Assembly: GCA_026874595.1 (NCBI GenBank) | Contig: CM049317.1 | Coordinates: 10,888,382 to 10,952,381 of the forward strand | Origin: Sipunculus nudus | Taxonomy: Eukaryota; Annelida; Sipuncula; Golfingiida; Sipunculidae | Reading direction: 5' to 3' | DNA length: 64,000 nucleotides | In this document: piece after piece, positions 1 to 11,200 of the stretch | How the letters are laid out: each line of letters starts with the position of its first letter | Numbering within the stretch: the first letter of the stretch is position 1 | Program-made: the position numbers and the translations under genes | Notes under the pieces: model-generated | Databases searched by the model: none | What the model saw: only the letters and a program-made list of their open reading frames with translations | Told to the model about the DNA's origin: nothing

Positions 1-276
1 CAATTGAACAAATGTGTAAACTACTGAAATGTCAACAGTTAATCAAAAAGCCAACTAATGATCATGGTAATATTACAGATCATTTGTTCACAAACTGCTC
101 ACATGCTTCAATTTCAACATTAGGAAACACATGGTTAGGTCACAAAATATTATTTGCAACAATTTCTTGCTCATCAATACAAACCAATCATATAAACCAA
201 TCATGGCCTTTATTACCTCTTCCTCTTACACAGCATCTCCATTTGATATTATTTTAGATTTTTACCTTCAAGGTCA

Positions 277-311
277 ACTTCAGCTGAGCATAGTGACCCA
301 TAGGTCCCTTG
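277..311 (+). mobile_element. 3'-terminal relic of dispersed element family A
   Basis: The segment has CAGCTGAG, a near-palindromic GACCCATAGGTC and then CCTTGTT. The same signature closes the full-length family A copies ending near 17183 and 35451. Only the right end is present here. Confidence 0.5.
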
Positions 312-1895
312 TTTTCAGTCTAAAATTTCATGGTTTTGATATGAAACACTTTTCTGAAGGTTAATATATTTGTGGATAAGTGGATCCTGAATAGTCCTTG
401 AGAGCAAATCTAAGTATACCAATGTACATGCAGACAAACCTGAAAATAAACACTTGTAAGTCCACCACTGCTGAAATAGTTTAAATTTAACACAACCCCC
501 AGGTGGTACTAAATGTTGTTTTTCAACAAAATCAGTCATTCATAATTTAAAAAAATAGATAAGTTTAAACAATTTTATGAAAATATAATTAAATCTTATC
601 AAGAGGCCATTGCTACCCTGGACAGAAATGAAGGCCCAAAAAGGACATTTTAAAACTTCTATAATAGACTTAATGATCATGGGGTTTTTAATTTTGTTAG
701 AAAAAAATTACCCACTTATTCCATGTAATGGAATCCCCCACAAAAAAAATTCAGAATCCACAATGCTCATTGTGTTTGTTCAGATATTTGTTGGTTACAG
801 CCAGCACTTATGCCTCACTGCATTTATTAATTGCTAGGAAGCTTAATGGTTGCATTTGTATAGGCTTCTGCAAAACAGGTGTTGTTATACATCTAAGTTG
901 TTCATGTAGAGTTCATCAGTTCATATGTACATTACACATATGATAACATGAAGTCAAATTAACTGTGCATGAAACAGAAAGTGTCTATCAAACAGAACTA
1001 CTCGCATAATCTATTTGAAAAAAAAACATAACTTTTATAACTGAAGATACGCTTTGATGGCCATAAATATTATAAGTGCCATTTTCACTTGATCTTTTAG
1101 CTCACAGAGCTAACTCATCCCATATAAATATTACCTGTGCATCCTCTCAAGCTCACATACCAAGCTTAGCTGCCTTAAAGTTTAAGATAAGAGTCAGTGA
1201 TTCAGCTCTCTATCCTATAGAATTTGTGATTTCTGGCTCACTCTGAGCTTATATTTATATATATGTCACAGATGAGATTAAAAATCCAGGCGGATTTTAA
1301 ATTTGCCTAGGCGCAATTGTGATTATGATTTCGCCGAGGCAAGATTGTGATTTTGATCCTGCCTTGCCAGATTTTGAACTGGCCCAGACGAGATTGCAGT
1401 CACTATCTCGCATAGGTAAGAGTAACATCAATCATGGAGCAGGCCAGGATTTTGTCACATATATTAATGAAATCTTGGCAATTCTTGTTGAGAAAAGTTC
1501 TTATAACACATTTGTTATAGCTGTATGTATTTTATGTGTACAAGCTGTCAGTACACACGGCAATGTTGACAAACAGGAACACCATGTAGTCTAAGGTGGT
1601 AGGTTGCATGTGTGTGGAAGTTGATATTCCCTAGTTGCAAAACTCTAGTTCATCTGAATTGCCAACAGATGTCTCTTTATTAAAGGTTCAAGGGATTATT
1701 TTTACCGGTAGTATAGAAGTCTGATATGTGAATAGTCCCCTTTCAGTATGTTACCTCAGTAACCTTGCCTCTGTACTTTGTCCTTCTGAATGTCACATTT
1801 GCATGTTTTTGCTTAGCTAACTTTCAGTCATGCTTAGCTGTAGAGATGGCTTATTGCCTAGCTGTTTGACCAGCTATTCCCAAACAGTCTGTTTA

Positions 1896-2170
1896 TCTGT
1901 TAGCAGGGCACAAATCCTAACCATTAGACCTAGAAAGGTCCTGCTGAGTTTTCCTCACTAACAAAAATTAAGTCACTGACCTATATATTATGTGTCACAG
2001 TGACCTATATTATGGGTCACAGTGACCTATATTGTGAGTCACAGTGACCTATATTATGTGTCATAGTGACCTATATTATGTGTCACAGTGACATATATTA
2101 TGTGTCATAGTTACCTAAAATGTGTGAGAGTGACCTATATTATGAGTCTCAGTGTCCTATATTATGTAAG
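1896..2170 (+). repeat. Family A fragment carrying a 22-bp tandem repeat array
   Basis: A short stretch resembling the interior of family A (GCAGGGCACAAATCCTAACC and what follows) leads into about nine imperfect copies of a 22-bp unit, roughly 1971-2166, with the core GTGACCTATATTATG. The same phrase occurs once near 16936 inside the family A copy at 15-17 kb. The array therefore looks like a local expansion of a piece of the element. Confidence 0.7.
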
Positions 2171-3428
2171 CTACACAGTAAAATCTTGCTTTTGAGAACT
2201 TTCAAAGTCTGGCTATTTGTAGGGTACAAGACTGTGTAACAAAAAATTACAGCTGTACTTCAAAACTATTATTAATCTACCTCATTTACACATATATCAG
2301 CATGCAAAATATGAACAAATTTGGCTGATCACCTCTTGAGAAATGTCATTTTAAACTTTAAAGCTTGTTAAATTTCACAGCAGTTGGTCAGTTTTAAATA
2401 AAATTGTTACACAAAGCTTCAGTCTCTCTATGACTAGTCCATGGATTGTTATGAAATTCACTTTACATATTTATCTTAGACAGCTTTATGTGGTTTACAA
2501 GACTAGTGGTGCCACCTAAATTCTGCCACTATAAAATCAGTGAATTGATTAAATATGGATACCTTCAGGTGCCTTCTCACAGCAGACCACAAACATATGC
2601 ACATTGGATCATGATCAATCAAACAAAACCTCTTGTGGGACACTGTATCATTATTAACAGAACTATAGTTCCTCTGCCAAAGAAGAGTTAAATTTAGAAT
2701 GTCCCTAGAGGAATGAGTTATTTCTATATTGATATTTAGATAAAATTATTTTTGGGGACAGGGGGAGTTTTCAGGTCCCCTAAAGTGCAAAACCATCAAT
2801 GAGAATTTAAAAAAATATATATATATTTTCTCTTTTTATTTTTTTTACCCATGTTTGCACAGAATCTCGACAATAGATCATTTGCAAAAACTGTCATATG
2901 GTCAGAGTAGTAGTTACAGGTGACAGATATTCACCTAATATTTATTTTTGAACCTTACCTAATTTTCAACAGTATACACTCATGGACACATCCCAGGTAA
3001 CACTCAGTTGCTAGGACTGCAACCATCAAATTCACTTTTAAAATTGATCAGGACAGCGAATGATTTTGCTGTATGAATGTTGCTGGAGTTTGAGGTGGAA
3101 ACATGCCCATTCATACTTCAGACTGTATTTAACTGTCAGCTGGTAATGCCTTACTTACAAGTTTATCTTCTACGATTTGAGGATTTGGGCATGGTCCAAA
3201 AAAGTGTCATTCCTCATTAAACTTTACCATTTTAAGTCACTTGCCACGAAAATCTCTTTACAGATAGATTCTCATCATGTTGCATCTGGGCACCCTTCTG
3301 ACTCATGTCAGGTTCAATTCTCCCATTTTCTCGAGAGACTAGAATCAGCTCATAGGGAATGGTATAAATCTGCACATGCATTCAAACCTTGATGTCACAG
3401 GTCTAAATTATTACTGTTAATGAATCTA

Positions 3429-4725
3429 CAGTGAAACCTGTCTAAAGCGGACAGTCAAGGGACTCAATCATTTTGTCCTTAATAGTGAGGTGTCCCTATT
3501 AGGCAGGTTGACCTTGCTTGATAACTGAGGGATTATAAATAAAGACAACAAACAGCTGCAAGAACGTGTTTACTGTTTTATATCAGATTTCATGTATATG
3601 TACAACATTTTCATGCACACATCATGCATTCAATATTCATATACAAACTGTGATTATTTTTACTTATCTCAAGTAGTGAACAATATAAGGAGAAAAGACT
3701 ATGAAGACATCCGTAAAAACAATGTTCATATACTCGCGTACTCTCTGTTTCGCTGATTCACTCAGTCGAATAAGCTTGACTATCTCAGATAGCATAAGCT
3801 CCCGCCTAGGAGTACGTGTGGAGCCACCTGGCGGCATTGCCTTAAACTCTTCATGTTTAGCTGTCCAAATGCGATAATCTCAAAGATAATGACGACATTG
3901 ATTATGCGAAGATTGTAATAGCTACGAACCTGAGAAGATTCGTTTTTATAGGTGAATGTAGCTTTAGCCTAAAATAAACTTTCTTTGATGATGGTTGTTT
4001 GGTTTGATTTGCTTTAATGTTGAAGGCACCCGAGAATAAACGAACCCCGAGGAGCTTGTGCACTGCGGCACGGTACAAACAGCTACAGAGCAAGCAGATG
4101 TTTGACACTGAGCAGATCAGTTTGAGATATACTGAGCAAAACCAATAAATTAATATCAAACAGCCTGCTGAAACAAAGTGGCTAATTTTACAGTTAGATA
4201 TTGCGTGGTGAGATCAGGGACGCATGGGAAATCGGTAGCCATTAATCAATTTAACACCCCGTGGTCGATCGAAAAATATGCAGCTTCGCAGCGTGTGAAT
4301 GATCAACCGTGAAATAAAGTGACACAATGTTTACCGCTTCATATTTGCTGTGTTTAACTTAGAAGCACATCACACCGTGACATGAGCATGGACACGTATT
4401 AAGGTAACAACTGGGGATTGCATAATCCTTTGTGTCCCAGTCCCGGGAACAGCAACAGTACCGTTGGTCTTTGATGTTGCCCGGGGCGAGTGATCAGTGT
4501 CCGCCGGAGGTGGTGTATCGTGTCCGCATTTGCCAGGTTCATTTACTCGTAGGATGTTGGTTTGGGTTGAAATCTGCTGTCCGTTGTCCGCAGTAGTGAG
4601 GTGTCCGCCTTACAGAGGTTCCGCTTATACATAACATATAGGGAATTTTGAAGGGACTTAACTATCTTGTCCGTTATAGCCAATTGTCTGCCTAAGTGAG
4701 GTGTCCGTTAGACCAGGTTTCACTG
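3429..4725. mobile_element. Non-autonomous DNA transposon with TA target duplication
   Basis: Inverted termini begin CAGTGAAACCT at the left and end AGGTTTCACTG at the right. The similarity continues for about 24 bp (GTCTAAAGCGGACA versus the complement of TGTCCGTTAGACC). Both ends are flanked by TA (3427-3428 and 4726-4727), the usual target duplication of Tc1/mariner and pogo/Tigger elements. Shorter internal copies of the GAGGTGTCC motif occur. No transposase frame was found in the 1.3 kb, so it is probably a deletion derivative. Family assignment is inference. Confidence 0.65.
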
Positions 4726-5037
4726 TATATATTTTAACAGTTGATATATCTTAGAAGTATGAGGCAATCCAAACTAGACTATGGTACAATCAATAAAAAA
4801 ATGAACTTGGACTACAGTAGTTCCATAAAATGAACCTTTGTTTATCTTAACTGATAATACCCACAGAGATATATACATTAAAATATTTTGACAGTTTGTC
4901 ACCTGATGCTATTTATAGCATGTGACTGATATGATTGACAGTTTTGATGAATAAAAAAGGTAAATACACACAGACATACTACAGAATGTCATAAGTGTCT
5001 GAACCATTCAATAAATGATTATCTCTTGGCACACTTA
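4726..5037. other. Unassigned AT-rich spacer between two transposon-like elements
   Basis: This is AT-rich sequence with no open frame of note and no recognised motif. Confidence 0.5.
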
Positions 5038-5812
5038 GGTATAGGGACATATCGGTCACCGTTGATACTGATCATGTCGGCCGCCAGCACCCAGCAGTAG
5101 GCAATTTCAGCCTCCACCTCGAGTAGGCCTACTGACACTGTCTAATCAACCATGTCAGCCATGATGTAATCAGAAAACACATTTTTGGGCCCTTCATCAC
5201 CTAGTACAAAAGTCTCAGTAGTTTATTGTTTCAAGTTTTCCCTATATATTACTAAGATCATGCCCTGATTATTTTTTAGATGCATATAGTTATTCACAGA
5301 TTTCAGCAAGATACAATGTTTTTTTTCAGATACTGAATATTTTATAAAATTTGTATAATCGGCGATGCATATAGCCTTGTTTAAATATATGTGCAAGTAA
5401 TTAACAAGATATTAGAAATTGATACCTGTGCAAACTTATTGGTTATAGAAATGACAGAAAATGAAGTAAATATAAGCATCACTGAAAATTGATGTTTGAT
5501 GAAAGTTTCGTGAAATGATATGAAATTCCCCCCTCAGCCTGAGTTCTTTTATTTGCATATGAAGGCTAACAGAGCCAAAAATAAGTAATTTTAACTGACA
5601 GGCTTGTTGTCACTAGTTGATGAGGGGCCCAGCGGCCGAAATGGTGCTCTCCAGTTCACACTGCAGCTGATATGGTTGACCAGAGAGTCAGTGATGACCT
5701 CTGGCTAATTTGAGCTGGCGGCTGATATCATCTGCCTCTGGGCACCGGTGGCTGACATGGTTGTTTTAAGGCTGGCGGCTCATATCAAGGGTGGCGGATA
5801 TGTCCCTAAACC
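5038..5812. mobile_element. MITE-like element with GGTWTAGGGACATATC termini
   Basis: The left end GGTATAGGGACATATC matches the reverse complement of the right end (GATATGTCCCTAAACC). The match extends in patches through the GCCGCCAGC motif. CTTA lies directly outside both ends (5034-5037 and 5813-5816), which fits a 4-bp target duplication. It is about 775 bp long and has no coding capacity. The superfamily is not identified. Confidence 0.6.
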
Positions 5813-6007
5813 CTTATTAATCAACCATACCTCTATTTGACATTACACTTTTTATACATTAATATAAGATGGGTGGCATTATGGTATGGTCAGTAATGAT
5901 TTGTCTGTCTGTTCTTCTGTCCATTGACTTTTAGTGTGTTCATTCTGTGATGACTTACCAAAAATTTGATGAATTTTCATGAAACTGCCTATAAATATTT
6001 AACAATA

Positions 6008-6109
6008 GAGGTTCTCACATGAATTCAGTCCTCATCCAAATTTGTGCATATTCAATGAGGTTCTCACATGAATTCAGTCCTCATCCAAATTTGTGCATAT
6101 TCAATGAGG
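6008..6109. repeat. 49-bp unit duplicated in direct tandem
   Basis: A unit starting GAGGTTCTCACATGAATTC occurs twice back to back with no mismatch that I could see, followed by the first bases of a third copy. The identity suggests a recent duplication. Confidence 0.85.
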
Positions 6110-6407
6110 TCATAGGTCAAAAGACATAGGCCTCCTTGGTTAAATCCATGCACAAAATATGTTTTATTAAAAACATATTAAAAACAGTTCTATTAAACAG
6201 ACTGTTTTACATGTATCCAAACAGATAATGCAGAGTGAGTTGGGTTTATCTAGTACATAAAATGTAACTATAAATAGCATATACTGATATTGATGATTAT
6301 TGCTTGTAAAGAATAAAAAGCTACAAACTTGATAAGGTATGGACATGCTGCCGGTAGATAAGTCATGATCTCAACACTCATCTGATGAATGACACAGATA
6401 CAAACAA

Positions 6408-6850
6408 ATGATACTTCTTTTTGATATGACAAGTTTTCTGGTCAAAAATCTGCAAGATAGACATAACAGTTGGTTGCTGAGAAGTTTATATGCACGAAGT
6501 AATATTCTTTTGCGTAAATTTAGTAAATGTTCACCGCCGGTCCTTGCATCCTTGTACCAAGCATATTGTTCAAATGTTTATAATGTCACACTGTGGTGTA
6601 ATTATTCAAAACAGATATACAGTAAAATCAGGATTGGTTGTAATAATGTACTCAGATGGTTTCTTAACTATTCTAGAATGGATAGTGCCAAGGCAATGTA
6701 TGTAGCTAATGGAGTAGATAACTTTGATGTGGTAATATGGAAAAATATTGATAGATTTATGTGTAGACTGGAAAATAGCTCAAACATAATTATTACGTGT
6801 TTATATGATAACAATACTATCAAGTCTGGCGTCCTGTGGTCTACCTGGCA
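6408..6850 (+). pseudogene. 3'-end fragment of a non-LTR retrotransposon reverse transcriptase ORF
   Basis: The open frame from 6408 contains, in order, a YARSNILLRKFSKCS segment, LYQAYCSNVYNVTLWCNY, a KIRIGCNNVLRWFL segment and RMDSAKAMYVANGVDNFD. This order is typical of the region downstream of the catalytic palm in LINE-type reverse transcriptases of invertebrates (the fragment / YC.YLW / YNNA.R / ARxMF pattern). The catalytic domain and endonuclease are absent, so it is a 5'-truncated dead copy. It ends shortly before the 66-bp minisatellite. The family call rests on motif memory, not on a database search. Confidence 0.6.
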
Positions 6851-7036
6851 AACTTGTACACACCAAACCAGGGGGGATGGTTCGCATACAAGAAGGTATG
6901 GTTCTTAATGTTAATCCATCTTTTTATTGTATTCTTTTTTATATGGGTTTTTTACCTGTTCTGATGCCAGCCATTTGGAATCAGGTATCATGAAGCAGCT
7001 GCACTTAAAACAAATATTTGGTTATTTCTTGATCAT

Positions 7037-8149
7037 ATATCCAGCAGTCTTGTGTTGGTATTGATGTCAGATATTTACTGTTATTTTGTTACAGGTAGTG
7101 TTGTATCTAACAGTCTTGTGTTGGTATTGATGTCAGATATTTACTCGTATTTTGTTACAGGTGGCGTATCTAATAGTCTTGTGTTAGTATTGATGTCAGG
7201 TATTTACTGTTATTTTGTTACAGGTGGTGTTGTATCTAACAATCTTGTGTTGGTATTGATGTCAGATATTTACTGTTATTATGTTACAGGTAGTGTTGTA
7301 TCTAGAACGGTCTTGTGTTGGTATTGATGTCAGATATTTACGGTTATTTTGTTACAGGTGGTGTTGTATCTAACAGTCTTGTGTTGGTATTGATGTTAGA
7401 TATTTACTGTTATTTTGTTACAGGTGGTGTTGTATCTAACAGTCTTGTGTTGGTATTGATGTCAGATATTTACTGTTATTTTGTTACAGGTGGTGTTGTA
7501 TCCAACAGTCTTGTGTTGGTATTGATGTTATATATTTACTGTTATTTTGTTACAGGTGGTGTTGTATCTAACAGTCTTGTGTTTGTATTGATGTCATATA
7601 TTTACTGTTATTTTGTTACAGGTAGTGTTGTATCTAACAGTCTTGTGTTGGTATTGATGTCATATATTAACTGTTATTTTGTTACAGGTGGTGTTGTATC
7701 TAACAGTCTTGTGTTGGTATTGATGTCAGATATTTACTGTTATTTTGTTACAGGTGGTGTTGTATCTGATAGTCTTGTGTTGGTATTGATGTCATATATT
7801 TACTGTTATTTTGTTACAGGTGGTGTTGTATCTAACAGTCTTGTGTTTGTATTGATGTCATATATTTACTGTGATTTTGTTACAGGTAGTGTTGTATCTA
7901 ACAGTCTTGTGTTGGTATTGATGTCATATATTTACTGTTATTTTGTTACAGGTGGTGTTGTATCTAACAGTCTTGTGTTGGTATTGATGTCAGATATTTA
8001 CTGTTATTTTGTTACAGGTGGTGTTGTATCTGATAGTCTTGTGTTGGTATTGATGTCAGATATTTACTGTTATTTTGTTACAGGTGGTGTTGTATCTGAT
8101 AGTCTTGTGTTGGTATTGATGTCATATATTTACTGTTATTTTGTTACAG
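7037..8149 (+). repeat. 66-bp minisatellite made of repeated 3' splice junctions
   Basis: Each unit reads ...TTATTTTGTTACAG followed by GTGGTGTTGTATCTAACAG and a spacer. This equals the end of the intron plus the first 27 or so bases of the transporter exon that follows. Bases following the 'acag' start at 7095, 7161, 7224, 7290, 7358 and then every 66 bp up to the true exon at 8150, giving 17 acceptors in all. The twelve intervals from 7358 to 8150 are exactly 66 bp (22 codons), so the array stays open in the frame of the exon. Unit 2 lacks 3 bp and unit 4 has 2 extra bp, which breaks the frame at about 7305. Confidence 0.92.
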
Positions 8150-8296
8150 GTGGTGTTGTATCTAACAGTCTTGCCTTGATATCTGATGCAAGCCATTTAG
8201 GATCAGATCTTGCTGGTTTCCTAGTCAGCTTGTTTGCCATTTACATGGCCAAGAAACCACCGACCAAGAGGTTGTCCCTTGGATATTACAGGGCTG
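8150..8296 (+). CDS. SLC30A-type exon a: TM2 and first half of the zinc site
   Basis: It encodes GVVSNSLALISDASHLGSD and then a hydrophobic stretch ending KKPPTKRLSLGYYRA. The entry phase is 1 (the preceding exon should supply the G of the first glycine codon), as in vertebrate ZnTs, where this junction also falls at the GG before TM2. The donor is GTAGGT. Its acceptor is the last of 17 repeated ones. Confidence 0.93.
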
Positions 8297-11200
8297 GTAG
8301 GTTCCTGGTGTCATCCAACATCATACTGATATATTTAAAAACCAGATATGTCAGTCAGCTGTCACAGAACAGCTGTCATGGCTGGAGTTTATCCATCCCA
8401 AAAAAAGATCTCATTTCAAACAATAATTAATATGTACTTTAATATCACATGCAGTGTTGTTTGCTGATATGGCAGTCAGCTGTCACAGAACAACCCCTCC
8501 CCCAACCTGAACTTAGTAAATGACTTACCAACCAAAAACACAGAAAAATCGTCATCTGTAAAAATTTTCTAGCAGCCCTTCTGAAATATGTGACACCTAC
8601 TAACTCAGTGTGTACTGATTGTTAGTCTTTATAGTATTATAGTGCATGATGTATGGTACATTTATTTTTCTGTGACTTGTGATGTTTAAAAAAAACTGTG
8701 CTATTGTTGGTTTCATATTTGCAAGTCTGATTTTTGATATTGGGAAATTTTTTCGGTGTTTTACAAAGGTTAAATCAGAAACCCATATAGTAATCAACTG
8801 GGTGATAAGTCATTTTTTTTTAAAATTTTAAATCTGGTACCTTTCCTCATTAATTTCAACAGTTGCAGCCATGGCTGGAGTTTAACCATCCCCAAAAAAG
8901 ATCTCATTTCAAACAATAATTAATATGTACTTTAATATCACATGCAGTGTAGTTTGCTGATTATCAGATTTTGTATTATGAATAAATAATATTTTGAGTA
9001 AATAATATGTGAAATTGACAATGTGAATCACAAAAAAGCAACATGTTGCATGATATTTCATTAATTCCTGTGGCTAGTACTTTACATGTGTCCATTTATT
9101 CAATATAAACCTGACAAGTTACATGATGACATGTTCCACAGAGGTGCTTGGAGCGATGGTCAGCGTCTTGATCATCTGGGTGGTTACAGGGATCCTGGTT
9201 TACCTGGCCATACAGCGGGTGATTAATCAGAACTATACCATCCGTGCTGACGAGATGTTAATTACCGCAGGGCTAGGGGTGGCTTTTAATATCATGTAAG
9301 TACCTGTATATCTTTCTCTCTCTTTTACTTTTGCTTGCGCATTTAATGTGTGATCACTGATATCTCATACTTTACTTCAATCTTTCAAATGATTTGAGTA
9401 CCTATTTATTTCTGATATACAGTCGAACCTGTGTTATGGGACAACCCATTTGTCTGGCAAAAGGGGTCTTAATTCACAGGTGGATTTATTAGACAGGTCA
9501 GTTATAACCAATTTGAATGCTTTCAGTTCACCCAAGGGTGGTCTCAATAAACAGGTGGTCTTATAAGATAGGTGGTCTTTCAGATAGGTTCTACTTTATA
9601 TATTTAGGATAAATGTAGTACTTGTATTACATATTTGTTTGGATTAGCATTAAATTTGTTTCCTGCAAGGCTTTGTTCAGTTTTAGATCAGTAGTGGGCT
9701 AACAGGATATGAGCTGAGCAGTGTGGTTAACAAGTGGCCTTTAATGCCTACTTAAAACCCCACTAGTGATCATAAAGCAGAGCAACTACATTGTGCATGT
9801 GTGTTCTCGAAAAGTATGTGTAAAGTGGCACTGCCTAGGGCTAATAATTCTTGAACCAAGGGGGATCTCCATAGTCCTTACCTCTCATGAGGTGTTATTC
9901 CACAAAATGTGCGGAAATGTGAGGGAGCTGAGCCACAATGAAAAAAAAGGTTTATGGACAGTCAGGCTTTGCAACAAGAAACCAATAATTCATGCATAAT
10001 GGATGTATTCTGTTTCAAAGCAATGCTTCCCCTAGCAGGCTTGTGACAAAAAATTTGAATTCCACATTGATTGCTGAAATTGTTTTGAGGGCTGTTCCAT
10101 AAAAATTCACATTCATGGTCACATATGTTAAGAAACCATGGGTAGCTGTTTGTTAATATTTATTCATGACATACCCATGTCAAAATCTTATTTTTATGCC
10201 CCCGCCACAAAGTGGCCGGGGCATATAGTTTTACCCATGTCCGTCATTCCGTCATTCCGAAATCAAACAGTTGTACAGACTTTTTTTCGCAATGCCTGAA
10301 GATATTGACCTGATTTTTGGTGTGTGGGCAGATAATGACCAGTTACAGATGGAGTTCGCGTTTCATCCCGGTTGACCTACTTTTGACCGTTTTACGGCTC
10401 CTAAACTTAGAAAATTTCATGAAAAATAGAAATTTTCATGACAAATACACATGTACAGACTTTTTTTGGCAATGCCTGCAGACATTGGCCGGATTTTTGG
10501 TGTGTTGGCAGATAATGACCAGTTACAGATCGAGTTCGCGTTTCGTCCCGGTTGACCTACTTTTGACCGTTTTTACGGCTCCTAAACTTAGAAAATCTCA
10601 TGAAAAATAGAAATTTTCATGACAAATACACATGTACGGACTTTTTTTCGCAATGCCTGCAGACATTAGCCTGATTTTTCATGTGTGGGCAGATAATGAC
10701 CAGTTACAGATCGAGTTCGCGTTTCGTCCCGGTTGACTCACTTTTGACCGTTTTACGGCTCCTAAACTTAGAAAAATTCATGAAAAATAGAAATTTTCAT
10801 GACAAATACACATGTACAGCCATTTTTAGCCCTCAGCTCATAGGCTGATGGGCTATTGTCGTCACCCAAGCTGTCCGTCTGTCCGTCCGTCCATCTGTCT
10901 GTCCGGTGTCTGTCCGTCCGTCTGTTCCACGTCTGTTAACTTTTACCTTGTGAGCGGGATATCTCTAAAAGGATTCACCGTTGGAATTTTATTTCATCAG
11001 TGAAGATGTATATCGATAAAATCTCGGTCAAGTTCGAAGATGGGTGACCTTGACCCATTTTTCTACATTTTAGAGCTGATTATAGAAAAACACTCAGAAG
11101 TTTATATCTCAGGAACCATTATGTGGATTTTCACAAAACTTACTATGATCATTGGGACTGATGGTCTGTATGTGCTGCACAATTTTGGTGGTGCCACCTG

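Larger units (their letters stand above)
1..3428. other. Non-coding, repeat-bearing region left of the zinc transporter exons
   Basis: No reading frame here looks like a conserved gene. The open frames are short, lack recognisable motifs and do not chain through plausible splice sites. The stretch contains a relic of a dispersed-element 3' end near 300 and a tandem array near 2.0 kb. I looked for the missing N-terminal and TM1 exon(s) of the SLC30A-type gene and found none, so this may be a long intron of that gene or intergenic DNA. Confidence 0.5.

Noticed and set aside
7037-8149. CRISPR array as explanation for the regular repeats
   Set aside because: There is no repeat/spacer alternation; whole units are similar end to end, and the genome is eukaryotic.
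7052-8430. Long open frame of 371 codons with 22-residue repeats as a separate gene
   Set aside because: It is the 66-bp minisatellite read through into the zinc-transporter exon. The codons before 8150 are repeated intron-exon junction, and those after 8296 are intron.
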